Under the pieces are notes generated by a model. The model was not told where the DNA came from. It was given only the letters and a program-made list of their open reading frames with translations, and ran no database searches. Positions 1 to 5,394 of a stretch of 7,278 nt of DNA are shown here, in pieces. Numbering within the stretch: position 1 is the first letter of the stretch; every line of letters starts with the position of its first letter. A program made the translations under genes and the position numbers. Location of the stretch: NCBI GenBank assembly GCA_036277635.1, contig DASUMP010000071.1, forward strand, positions 1 to 7,278, written 5' to 3'. The DNA is from DASUMP01 sp036277635 (GTDB lineage Bacteria; Actinomycetota; Acidimicrobiia; IMCC26256; PALSA-610).

Positions 1-12
1 GTCGTGGGTGGA

Positions 13-1236
13 TCAGTCGAACTCGATGCGCGCGAGCCACAGGCCGGGCGCGTCGAGCTCGTTGCGGGTGGGCACCATCGACTCGCGCGCCCAGAGGCGG
101 TGCAACCCGTCGGGGCCGGCGCGCTCGATGACGCCGCGACAGAACGCCACGCCCTGCTCGTAGTGCTCGCGGTCGAGCTCGAGGCCGAGGAGGCGGTCGA
201 CGAACGCGGCGGCCTGGCCGCGCGTGATGCGGTGCCGGCGGATGGCTTCGTCGATCTGGCCGAAGTTGCTCGTCATGCGGCGACCGAGGTCGTCGACGAC
301 GACGTCGGCGTAGCCCTCGAGCACCGACACGAACCGTTGCAGCTCTTCGAGCAGCGGCTCCTGCTTGTCGCTGCGCATCGCGCCGAGGAGCGCGTTGGGG
401 TCGCCGAACGGACCCGCGCCGCCGAGCTCGCCGAGCTGCGACGGGTCGAGGTCGCCGAACTGCTCTTCGAGCACCTCGATGCGCAGCTCGTAGGCGCGCA
501 CGTACTCGGTGGACGCGCGCACGAGCCGGTCGCGCACCCATCCGACGCTGCGCTGCGCGGCGTGCACCGACTCGCGCAGTGCGAGCGCGTAGCGCAGCTC
601 GTCGGCGGGCAGCGACCATTCCTCGCCGAACGCGTCGATGTTCTCGGCGACGAACGCGAGCTGCGGGGGGTCGGCGATCGGAAGGGGGAGGTCGTACTGG
701 CCGAGCGCGTGCTGGGCGAGGAACCCGACCATCGACCCCGACTGCACGCCGAGGAGGATCGGCGCCAGCATCGGCAGCAACATCGCGAACGGATCGGTGC
801 CGGGCCCCTCGTCGTCTTCGAGCGCGCTCGTGAGCGGCGCCTGCATCGTCTCCGCGAGCGCCTGCAGCACGGGCTGCAGCCCGGTGAGCGTGTGCTCGGC
901 CCACGCGCCGCGACCGACGACCCGCACCGGGACCTGGTTGATCTCGCCGAGGCCGGTGGTCTCGGCGACCGCGGCTTGCGCGGCGCGCGCGATGCCGTCG
1001 AACGCGGTCGTCGTGGCCGTGTCGATCGGCGGGTCGACGGGTGGTTGCACGGGCGCGCCACCTGGAACCGGCAGTGTTCCGAGCAGCGACGCGCCCTCGT
1101 CGGAGCGCGCGATCCACGCCGCGACCTGGCGCGCGACCTCCCAGTTGACGGGACCGTCGGACTGGAGCATGCGCATCAGCTGCGCGGGATCGAACCCGGG
1201 CCATCCGCCCGGCCCCATTTGGGGAACGTCGCTCAC
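13..1236 (-). CDS. DUF2342/TIGR03624-like zinc metalloprotease-related protein, 407 aa
   Basis: This actinobacterial family is usually annotated 'zinc-dependent metalloprotease' or 'putative hydrolase'; no substrate is established that I know of. Family resemblance is seen in the Asp/Pro-rich N-terminus, a hydrophobic Gly-rich stretch ending in the conserved-looking GQYDLPLP (residues 179-186), and a C-terminal block with RLLGLELDREHYEQG (348-362) followed by LWARESMVPTRNELDAPGLW (381-400). Where zincins carry HExxH, this protein has R221-E-S-V-H225 inside an amphipathic helix, so the first metal-ligand His is absent; I recall a similar RE..H form in related actinobacterial proteins. The Pro-rich stretch at 56-73 is probably a linker. 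No signal peptide is seen, so it is probably cytoplasmic. Start: GTG at 1236, with a -10-like TAGACT 6 nt upstream and no Shine-Dalgarno; an in-frame ATG six codons in is the alternative. It diverges from the SDR gene across 18 bp. Family assignment is fairly sure, function unknown. Confidence 0.82.
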   Translation of the reverse strand: MSDVPQMGPGGWPGFDPAQLMRMLQSDGPVNWEVARQVAAWIARSDEGASLLGTLPVPGGAPVQPPVDPPIDTATTTAFDGIARAAQAAVAETTGLGEINQVPVRVVGRGAWAEHTLTGLQPVLQALAETMQAPLTSALEDDEGPGTDPFAMLLPMLAPILLGVQSGSMVGFLAQHALGQYDLPLPIADPPQLAFVAENIDAFGEEWSLPADELRYALALRESVHAAQRSVGWVRDRLVRASTEYVRAYELRIEVLEEQFGDLDPSQLGELGGAGPFGDPNALLGAMRSDKQEPLLEELQRFVSVLEGYADVVVDDLGRRMTSNFGQIDEAIRRHRITRGQAAAFVDRLLGLELDREHYEQGVAFCRGVIERAGPDGLHRLWARESMVPTRNELDAPGLWLARIEFD

Positions 1237-1241
1237 CGCGA

Positions 1242-1248
1242 CAGTCTA
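1242..1248. promoter_or_regulatory. Overlapping divergent -10-like elements in an 18-bp spacer
   Basis: On the plus strand CAGTCT (1242-1247) ends 7 nt before the ATG at 1255. On the minus strand TAGACT (1248 down to 1243) ends 6 nt before the GTG at 1236. The two hexamers share five base pairs, so one short AT-containing patch could serve as the -10 element in both directions and give leaderless mRNAs both ways. No convincing -35 box is seen for either; each would lie inside the opposite gene. This is inference from spacing and the TAnnnT-type match. Confidence 0.45.
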
Positions 1249-1254
1249 TGGACC

Positions 1255-2280
1255 ATGGTCGGAACGACAATCGCGGTCACCGGTGTCGCGGGACTGCTCG
1301 GACAGCGGTTGCTCCCGCTGCTCGACGGTGACGACACGGTGACGCGCGTCGTCGGTCTCGACGTGCGCGACCCGGCGCGACGCGCCCGCAAGCTCGACCT
1401 CCATCGCGTCGACATCACGTCCGCGCCGCTGGCGCGTCACTTCGAGGGATGCGACGTGATCGTGCACCTCGCCGCGCTGGTCGGGCCGATCCCCGACGAG
1501 GCGCTGCTCGAACGCGTGAACGTCGGCGGAACGCGACGGGTGCTCGAAGCGGCGGCCGACGCGGGGGTGCGGCACGTGGTGCGCGCGTCGAGCACGGCGG
1601 TGTACGGCGCGTGGGCGAACAACGCGGTGCCGCTCAACGAGGACTCCCTGTTGCGCCCGAGCCCGGGCTTCCTCCCCGCGGTCCACGATGCCGAGTGCGA
1701 GCGACTGGTCGACGAGTGGGTCGGCGCCGACGCCGGTCGCAGCGCAACGGTGCTGCGGATCGCGCCCGTCGTCGGGCCGTCGGCGTCGTCGTTGTTCGCT
1801 CGCGTCGCGGCGGGCAAGCCTCCGATCGTCGTGCGCGGCGCGACGCCGCCGCTGCAGGTCACGCACGTCGACGACGCCGCCAGCGCGTTGCACCTCGCGG
1901 CGACGCAGCGGCTCGCGGGCGTCTACAACGTCGCGTCCGACGAGTGGTTGTCGCACGACGACGCGACTGCGCTCGTGCCGGGCCGGCGGCTGCCCGCGCT
2001 GCCACACGACCTCGCGGAGCGTGCACTGACCGCGCTGTGGTCGAGCGGACTGGGCGACGCGCCGCCCAGCGTGCTGCCGTACCTCGAACACCCGTGGGTC
2101 GTCGCCAACGACCGGCTGCGCGACGCGGGTTGGGCGCCGCGGCACACGAACGAAGAGGCGTTGTTGCTCGCGATGCCGGCCGACGGGGGCCGGGGTGCGC
2201 TGCCGTGGGTCGCGGCGGTCGCCGCAGTGCTCACCGGGGTCGGTGGTGCGACGTGGTGGCTCACGCGCCGGCGGCGCTGA
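1255..2280 (+). CDS. Tail-anchored SDR/NAD-dependent epimerase-like protein, 341 aa
   Basis: This is an extended-SDR (NAD-dependent epimerase/dehydratase) fold with an N-terminal Rossmann domain. The nucleotide-binding motif TGVAGLLG (G10, G13, G16) is intact, as are VIVHLAALVG (68-77), NVGGTRRVLEAA (89-100), the ASSTAVYG strand (111-118) and the LRIAPVVGP segment (167-175). The catalytic YxxxK is missing: the aligned segment before AECERL reads PAVHD (141-145), so both Tyr and Lys are lost. The C-terminus adds a hydrophobic helix at about 316-336 (PWVAAVAAVLTGVGGATWWL) followed by TRRRRR, which would anchor the protein in the membrane without a signal peptide. Start: ATG at 1255, where homology begins; the reading frame stays open far upstream, but that part is antisense to the neighbouring gene. 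Nucleotide binding is likely; classical SDR redox chemistry is doubtful and the substrate is unknown. Its stop lies 3 bp from the stop of the convergent neighbour. Confidence 0.85.
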   Translation: MVGTTIAVTGVAGLLGQRLLPLLDGDDTVTRVVGLDVRDPARRARKLDLHRVDITSAPLARHFEGCDVIVHLAALVGPIPDEALLERVNVGGTRRVLEAAADAGVRHVVRASSTAVYGAWANNAVPLNEDSLLRPSPGFLPAVHDAECERLVDEWVGADAGRSATVLRIAPVVGPSASSLFARVAAGKPPIVVRGATPPLQVTHVDDAASALHLAATQRLAGVYNVASDEWLSHDDATALVPGRRLPALPHDLAERALTALWSSGLGDAPPSVLPYLEHPWVVANDRLRDAGWAPRHTNEEALLLAMPADGGRGALPWVAAVAAVLTGVGGATWWLTRRRR

Positions 2281-2283
2281 CCC

Positions 2284-3336
2284 TCACACTGCGGAGAGGT
2301 GGGCGGTGCGCCACTCGTCCCAGTCGGGCGTGAAGTAGCGCACTCGCACCTTCTTGTACTCCTTCACCGACCAGAGCAGCGCGTGCTCGTCGACGCCGGT
2401 CTCGGCGCGGATCGCGTCGATCGTCGCCTCGCAGTCGCGCGCGCTGCGGCCGTGGACCATCGTGAACACCGAGTACGGCCAGTCGTCGTAGGTGGGTCGC
2501 CGGTAGCAGTGGCTCACGGCCGCGAACCCCGCCATCATCGGGCCGATCTCTTCGAGGCGGTCCTCGGGCACGGCCCACACGCCCATCGCGTTGGCCTTGA
2601 AGCCGGCGTTGCGGTGGTTCATCACCGCGGCGAACCGGCGCATCAGCTTGCGGTCCTTGAACGACTGCACCATCGCGAGCACGTCGTCGCCCGACACGCC
2701 GAGCGCCTCGCCCTGCGCGTCGAACGGGCGCTCCACGAGCGGGAGGTCCTCTTGCACGACCGAGATGGTGGCGACCTCGAGGTCGCTCAGCGTCGGCGCC
2801 TCCATGTCGGCGCGGCGCTCCGGCTGTTCGTGAGGGAGCACTTCGCTCTTCGCGTCGGCGGCCGTGGAGCCCGTCATGTCGAGCTTGACGCCGATCTTGT
2901 AGAGCTTGAGCGTCGGCAGCGGACGCGTGACGATCGACCCGCTGTCGCGGTGCAACACGTCGATGTGCTCGGTGAGCGAGTCGCCGGGCGGCACGGCGAG
3001 CGTGTACCAGAGGTTGTACGCGTGGTTGCGCTTGTAGTTGTGGCTCACGCCGGGATGACGGTTCATCACCGCGGCGGCTTCGTCGACCCGGTCGGGGTCG
3101 ACCTTGGCGGCGACGAGCGCCGAGGAGTACCCGAGCGCTCGGGTGTCGAAGATCGCGGAGAGCTGGCGCAGCACCCCGGCGTCCTTCACGCGCTGGACGC
3201 GTGCTCGCACGTCGGGTTCGGTCGTGCCGAGACGATCGGCGAGCGCCGCGAACGGCTCGGCGACGAGCGGGAAGTCCCACTGCACCGCGTTCAGCAGCTC
3301 GCGGTCGAGGTCGTCGAGCTCCGCGGCGTCGGTCAT
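2284..3336 (-). CDS. Fused siroheme decarboxylase (NirD-NirL / AhbA-AhbB type), Lrp/AsnC-like, 350 aa
   Basis: Two tandem Lrp/AsnC-like units sit in one chain. Unit 1 has a helix-turn-helix (about 8-54; LDDLDRELLNAVQWDFPL) and a ferredoxin-like domain with SHNYKRNHAYNLWYTL (98-113). Unit 2 has a second HTH (about 180-228; QEDLPLVERPFDAQGEALG) and a ferredoxin-like domain with SHCYRRPTYDDWPYSVFTMV (275-294) followed by HG. This duplicated H-x-Y-(K/R)-R pattern is typical of siroheme decarboxylases, which remove two acetate carboxylates from siroheme to give didecarboxysiroheme for heme d1 (NirDL) or for the Ahb heme pathway. Such proteins are often mislabelled as transcriptional regulators. 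Start: ATG at 3336 gives the family-like MTDAAELDDLDREL; an in-frame GTG at 3354 would add six residues. It lies 49 bp downstream of the HtrA-like gene on the same strand, so the two are probably co-transcribed. No other heme d1 or Ahb gene is in view, so the pathway is undecided. Confidence 0.85.
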   Translation of the reverse strand: MTDAAELDDLDRELLNAVQWDFPLVAEPFAALADRLGTTEPDVRARVQRVKDAGVLRQLSAIFDTRALGYSSALVAAKVDPDRVDEAAAVMNRHPGVSHNYKRNHAYNLWYTLAVPPGDSLTEHIDVLHRDSGSIVTRPLPTLKLYKIGVKLDMTGSTAADAKSEVLPHEQPERRADMEAPTLSDLEVATISVVQEDLPLVERPFDAQGEALGVSGDDVLAMVQSFKDRKLMRRFAAVMNHRNAGFKANAMGVWAVPEDRLEEIGPMMAGFAAVSHCYRRPTYDDWPYSVFTMVHGRSARDCEATIDAIRAETGVDEHALLWSVKEYKKVRVRYFTPDWDEWRTAHLSAV

Positions 3337-3385
3337 GGCCCCATCGTCGCGCACTCGTCGCCGGGTGCGGGATCCGCGGCGCGGG

Positions 3386-4606
3386 TCACGGCGTCGACGC
3401 GACGGCCGGCTGCGGGGTCGACGTCCCCGGGCCCGGGTCGCTGCCGGAGACGGGGCGCTTGGTCCCGAGCGTCACGGTCAGCGTGCGCACCTGGTCGGCA
3501 CGCCGCACGACCACCGTGAGCTCCTCGCCGGGTTCGTGGCGCCGCACGACCGTCAACAGCTCCGCCATCGTCGTGACGTCGTGGTCGCCGAGCGCGGTGA
3601 CGACGTCGCCGACGCGCACGCCGGCGACCGCGGCGGGTCCGGCGTCGACCACCTTCGTGACCTCGACGCCGTCGTCGCGATCGACGCCGTGCACCCCGAT
3701 CCACGCCCGCGCCACCCACCCGGTGCGCCCGAGCTCGTTCGCGACCTCGAGGGCGACGTCGATCGGGATCGCCAGCGCGCCCGCGCGTCCGGACGCGGGC
3801 CACACGACGATGCCGACGACGCCGCCGGCGCGGTCGAGCAGCACGCCACCGGCCGCGGTCTCCGCAGGTGCCGCGTCGGTCTCGATCAGACCGGTGAGCG
3901 AGGTGCCGCTCGCGCGGGTCGCCATCGCGTCGATCGCGGCGACGACACCGTGGCTCACCCACGGCGCGTCCTGTCCGGCACTGGGCGCGCCGACCGCGTA
4001 CACGTCGTCGCCTGGTGTCGGCGACTCCATCGCGACGTCGGCGACCGTCATGCTCGCGACGTCGACGTCGAGATCGAGCAACACGAGATCGGTCACGGCG
4101 TCGCGGCCGCGCACTCGCGCGGTGGTCTCGGTACCGTCGATCGCGACGACCACGACCTCGTCGGCGTCGCCGATCAGGACGTCGCTCGTGAGCACCGAGC
4201 CCGACTGACCGATGCACACGCCGGTGCCCGTGCGGGGGCCGTCGTCGCTCGCGACCCGCACGACGACGAGGCTGTCGGCGGCGTCGGCAGCGAGGCGCGT
4301 CGCGTCGTGGGTGGATGCAGCGGCGCTGGTGACGGTGCCGGCGCCCGCCGCGGCAGTCGTCGGCGCATCGGTGTCGAGCGCACCGATCGCGGCGAGCAGA
4401 CCTACGGTGGCCAGCGATCCGACGACGCCCGCCGCGACGATCGCGACCCAGAACCGAGGTGCGACGCCCCGGCCGCCGGGGCCGAGCGCGTGGGGTGCCG
4501 GCGACGGCACGGGGTCAGCCGCGCCGGTCAATTCCGAAGGGTGGCGCCACGACCGATCGCGTGGATCGGGTGGTGTGCCGCCCGTTTCCCCCGATCGGTC
4601 CGGCAT
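3386..4606 (-). CDS. Membrane-anchored HtrA/DegP-like PDZ protein, probable pseudoprotease, 406 aa
   Basis: Domain order: a cytoplasmic Pro-rich N-terminus with DRSWRHPSEL (17-26), a motif I associate with actinobacterial membrane proteins of this kind; one TM helix (about 52-77); an Ala/Thr-rich extracytoplasmic linker (80-105); a trypsin-like domain (about 105-290); a PDZ domain (about 300-382; AWIGVHGV, GPAAVAGVRVGDVVTALG); and a Pro/Thr-rich tail. HtrA landmarks align well, but two of the three catalytic residues are gone. The LTNAHVV position reads LTSDVLI, so His becomes V143. The TDAxxxxGNSGGP position reads TDAAPAETAAGG, so Ser becomes A252. The Asp is kept (D173 in VTDLVLLDLD), as are AIPID (279-283) and the PDZ fold. 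It is therefore probably a non-proteolytic PDZ adaptor or envelope sensor. Start: ATG at 4606, with TACACT ending 7 nt upstream and no Shine-Dalgarno. It leads the unit containing the siroheme decarboxylase. Confidence 0.87.
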   Translation of the reverse strand: MPDRSGETGGTPPDPRDRSWRHPSELTGAADPVPSPAPHALGPGGRGVAPRFWVAIVAAGVVGSLATVGLLAAIGALDTDAPTTAAAGAGTVTSAAASTHDATRLAADAADSLVVVRVASDDGPRTGTGVCIGQSGSVLTSDVLIGDADEVVVVAIDGTETTARVRGRDAVTDLVLLDLDVDVASMTVADVAMESPTPGDDVYAVGAPSAGQDAPWVSHGVVAAIDAMATRASGTSLTGLIETDAAPAETAAGGVLLDRAGGVVGIVVWPASGRAGALAIPIDVALEVANELGRTGWVARAWIGVHGVDRDDGVEVTKVVDAGPAAVAGVRVGDVVTALGDHDVTTMAELLTVVRRHEPGEELTVVVRRADQVRTLTVTLGTKRPVSGSDPGPGTSTPQPAVASTP

Positions 4607-4613
4607 CGCGGCG

Positions 4614-4619
4614 AGTGTA
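4614..4619 (-). promoter_or_regulatory. -10-like TACACT for the HtrA-like gene
   Basis: Read on the minus strand, TACACT matches the TAnnnT -10 form and ends 7 nt before the ATG at 4606, so transcription would begin at or next to the start codon. No clear -35 hexamer is seen, and no Shine-Dalgarno fits between. The 91-bp spacer (4607-4697) holds this element and the moaE promoter, pointing in opposite directions. Confidence 0.5.
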
Positions 4620-4684
4620 ACGACGCGTCGCGCGCCGGTGACCGCGGCCTCGAGCCGCCCTGGGGGCGTTCCGAGCGCGGGTCG

Positions 4685-4690
4685 TAGGAT
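4685..4690 (+). promoter_or_regulatory. -10-like TAGGAT (or Shine-Dalgarno AGGA) for moaE
   Basis: TAGGAT fits TAnnnT and ends 7 nt before the GTG at 4698, the same spacing as at the HtrA-like gene, so a leaderless transcript is plausible. The same bases contain AGGA (4686-4689), 8 nt before the GTG, which could equally act as a Shine-Dalgarno. If it is a -10 element, the in-frame ATG at 4689 cannot be the start, because it lies inside it. Confidence 0.45.
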
Positions 4691-4697
4691 GGGATCC

Positions 4698-5195
4698 GTG
4701 ACACCGTTGCCTGCCGACGCCGGTGCGCGCGACCACGTGGTCGTGACGCACGAGCCGATCGACGCGGGCGCGCTCGTGGCGTGGGCGACGCGCCCCGACT
4801 GCGGCGCGGTGGTGGTGTTCCTCGGTGTCGTGCGCGATCACGCCGAGGGTCGCACCGGCGTCGAATCGATCACGTACGAGGCGTACGAGTCGGAAGCGGT
4901 CGCCGCGCTCGAAGCGGTCGTCGCCGACGCCCGAACCCGGTGGCCCGAGCTCGGCCCGGTCGCCGTCGTGCACCGCGTCGGCGACGTCGCGGTCACCGAA
5001 GCATCCGTCGCCGTCGTCGTCGCGTCGCCGCATCGCGCGGAGGCGTTCGCCGCCGGGCAACACTGCATCGACACGTTGAAGCAGACCGCACCCATCTGGA
5101 AGCAGGAGCACACCGCTTCCGGCGCCGAGTGGGTGCGGGGCCAACCGATCCGTGCGATCCGGAGCCTCGACGGCGCCGAATCGCCCACGAGCTAG
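4698..5195 (+). CDS. moaE: Molybdopterin synthase catalytic subunit MoaE, 165 aa
   Basis: MoaE, with the thiocarboxylated small subunit MoaD, puts the dithiolene sulfurs into precursor Z (cPMP) to form molybdopterin in the cytoplasm. Family motifs are all present: VVVFLGVVRDHAEGR (38-52), ITYEAYESEA (58-67), VHRVGDVAVTEASVAVVVAS (91-110), SPHRAEAF (110-117) and CIDTLKQTAPIWKQE (123-137). By alignment with E. coli MoaE, the active-site residues R39, H103, R104, K119 and K126 correspond to R46, H112, R113, K128 and K135 here, so the enzyme looks intact. Length is close to the family norm. Start: GTG at 4698; ATG at 4689 (three extra residues) is possible but overlaps the -10/SD element. No moaD or other cofactor gene is adjacent. 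It appears to be the first gene of an operon with the small membrane protein and mreB. Confidence 0.93.
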   Translation: MTPLPADAGARDHVVVTHEPIDAGALVAWATRPDCGAVVVFLGVVRDHAEGRTGVESITYEAYESEAVAALEAVVADARTRWPELGPVAVVHRVGDVAVTEASVAVVVASPHRAEAFAAGQHCIDTLKQTAPIWKQEHTASGAEWVRGQPIRAIRSLDGAESPTS

Positions 5196-5196
5196 C

Positions 5197-5201
5197 GAGG
5201 A
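5197..5201 (+). promoter_or_regulatory. Shine-Dalgarno GAGGA for the small membrane protein
   Basis: GAGGA lies directly after the moaE stop codon and 4 nt before the GTG at 5206. The spacing is a little short but usable. It supports that GTG as the start and implies coupled translation within the operon. Confidence 0.45.
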
Positions 5202-5205
5202 CGTC

Positions 5206-5394
5206 GTGGAGTTCTTGGTGTTCGTCGTCGTGGCCAGCGCGGTCGGCATCGCCGCCGTGTTGGTGCGCAACCGGCGGCCGACGTCGATGGAGCACAGCAT
5301 CACCGAGTTCGAGCGCGGCTTGCACGCGCTCCGCCCGCCGCGGAGCGCGGGTGCCATGCGCAGGACGGAACGGGGAGCGGGCACCACTGGCTAG
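5206..5394 (+). CDS. Small single-TM protein between moaE and mreB, 62 aa
   Basis: I do not recognise a named family. The protein has an N-terminal hydrophobic helix (about 2-20, EFLVFVVVASAVGIAAVLV), then a basic RNRR (21-24) that should stay in the cytoplasm by the positive-inside rule. Next come a short amphipathic segment, MEHSITEFERGLHAL (28-42), and a basic, Gly-rich tail. Start: GTG at 5206, ten bases after the moaE stop, with GAGGA upstream. An in-frame ATG at 5152 would give 80 residues, but that extension lies entirely inside moaE. The stop TAG (5392-5394) overlaps the proposed mreB start (CTGGCTAG), so the two are probably translationally coupled. A membrane-bound partner or anchor for MreB is possible but rests only on position. 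Confidence 0.62.
   Translation: MEFLVFVVVASAVGIAAVLVRNRRPTSMEHSITEFERGLHALRPPRSAGAMRRTERGAGTTG
5372..5377 (+). promoter_or_regulatory. Shine-Dalgarno GGGGAG that points to a CTG start for mreB
   Basis: GGGGAG is a good anti-SD match and ends 9 nt before the CTG at 5387. No ATG, GTG or TTG lies in frame at a suitable distance downstream, so this site is the main sequence evidence for the CTG start. It lies within the last codons of the upstream small gene. Confidence 0.5.

Noticed and set aside
4..1254. Very long plus-strand open frame continuing upstream of the SDR gene (758 residues in total)
   Set aside because: It is antisense to the well-supported DUF2342-like gene and its translation is low-complexity Arg/Ala/Glu/His. 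SDR homology starts exactly at the ATG at 1255. High GC leaves few stop codons in antisense frames.
2281..2283. Terminator between the convergent SDR and siroheme decarboxylase genes
   Set aside because: The gap is 3 bp and no hairpin with a T-run is seen on either strand around it.
2284..3336. Transcriptional regulator of the Lrp/AsnC family
   Set aside because: The HTH-like and ferredoxin-like folds are present, but the duplicated H-x-Y-(K/R)-R and W-P-Y-S-V-F-T-M-V-H-G motifs and the two-unit fusion fit siroheme decarboxylases better.
2299..3519. 406-residue plus-strand open frame opposite the siroheme decarboxylase gene
   Set aside because: It mirrors the antisense codons of a strong family match and has a repetitive Val/Arg/His composition with no motif.
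4212..4688. N-terminal extension of the moaE reading frame into the divergent HtrA-like gene
   Set aside because: The extension is antisense to the HtrA-like gene and lacks any homology; MoaE homologues begin near the GTG at 4698.
4607..4697. Possible riboswitch or molybdenum-responsive (ModE or Moco RNA) site upstream of moaE
   Set aside because: The spacer is only 91 bp, is shared by two promoters, shows no Moco RNA-like structure or ModE-type palindrome, and the promoter appears to sit right at the start codon.
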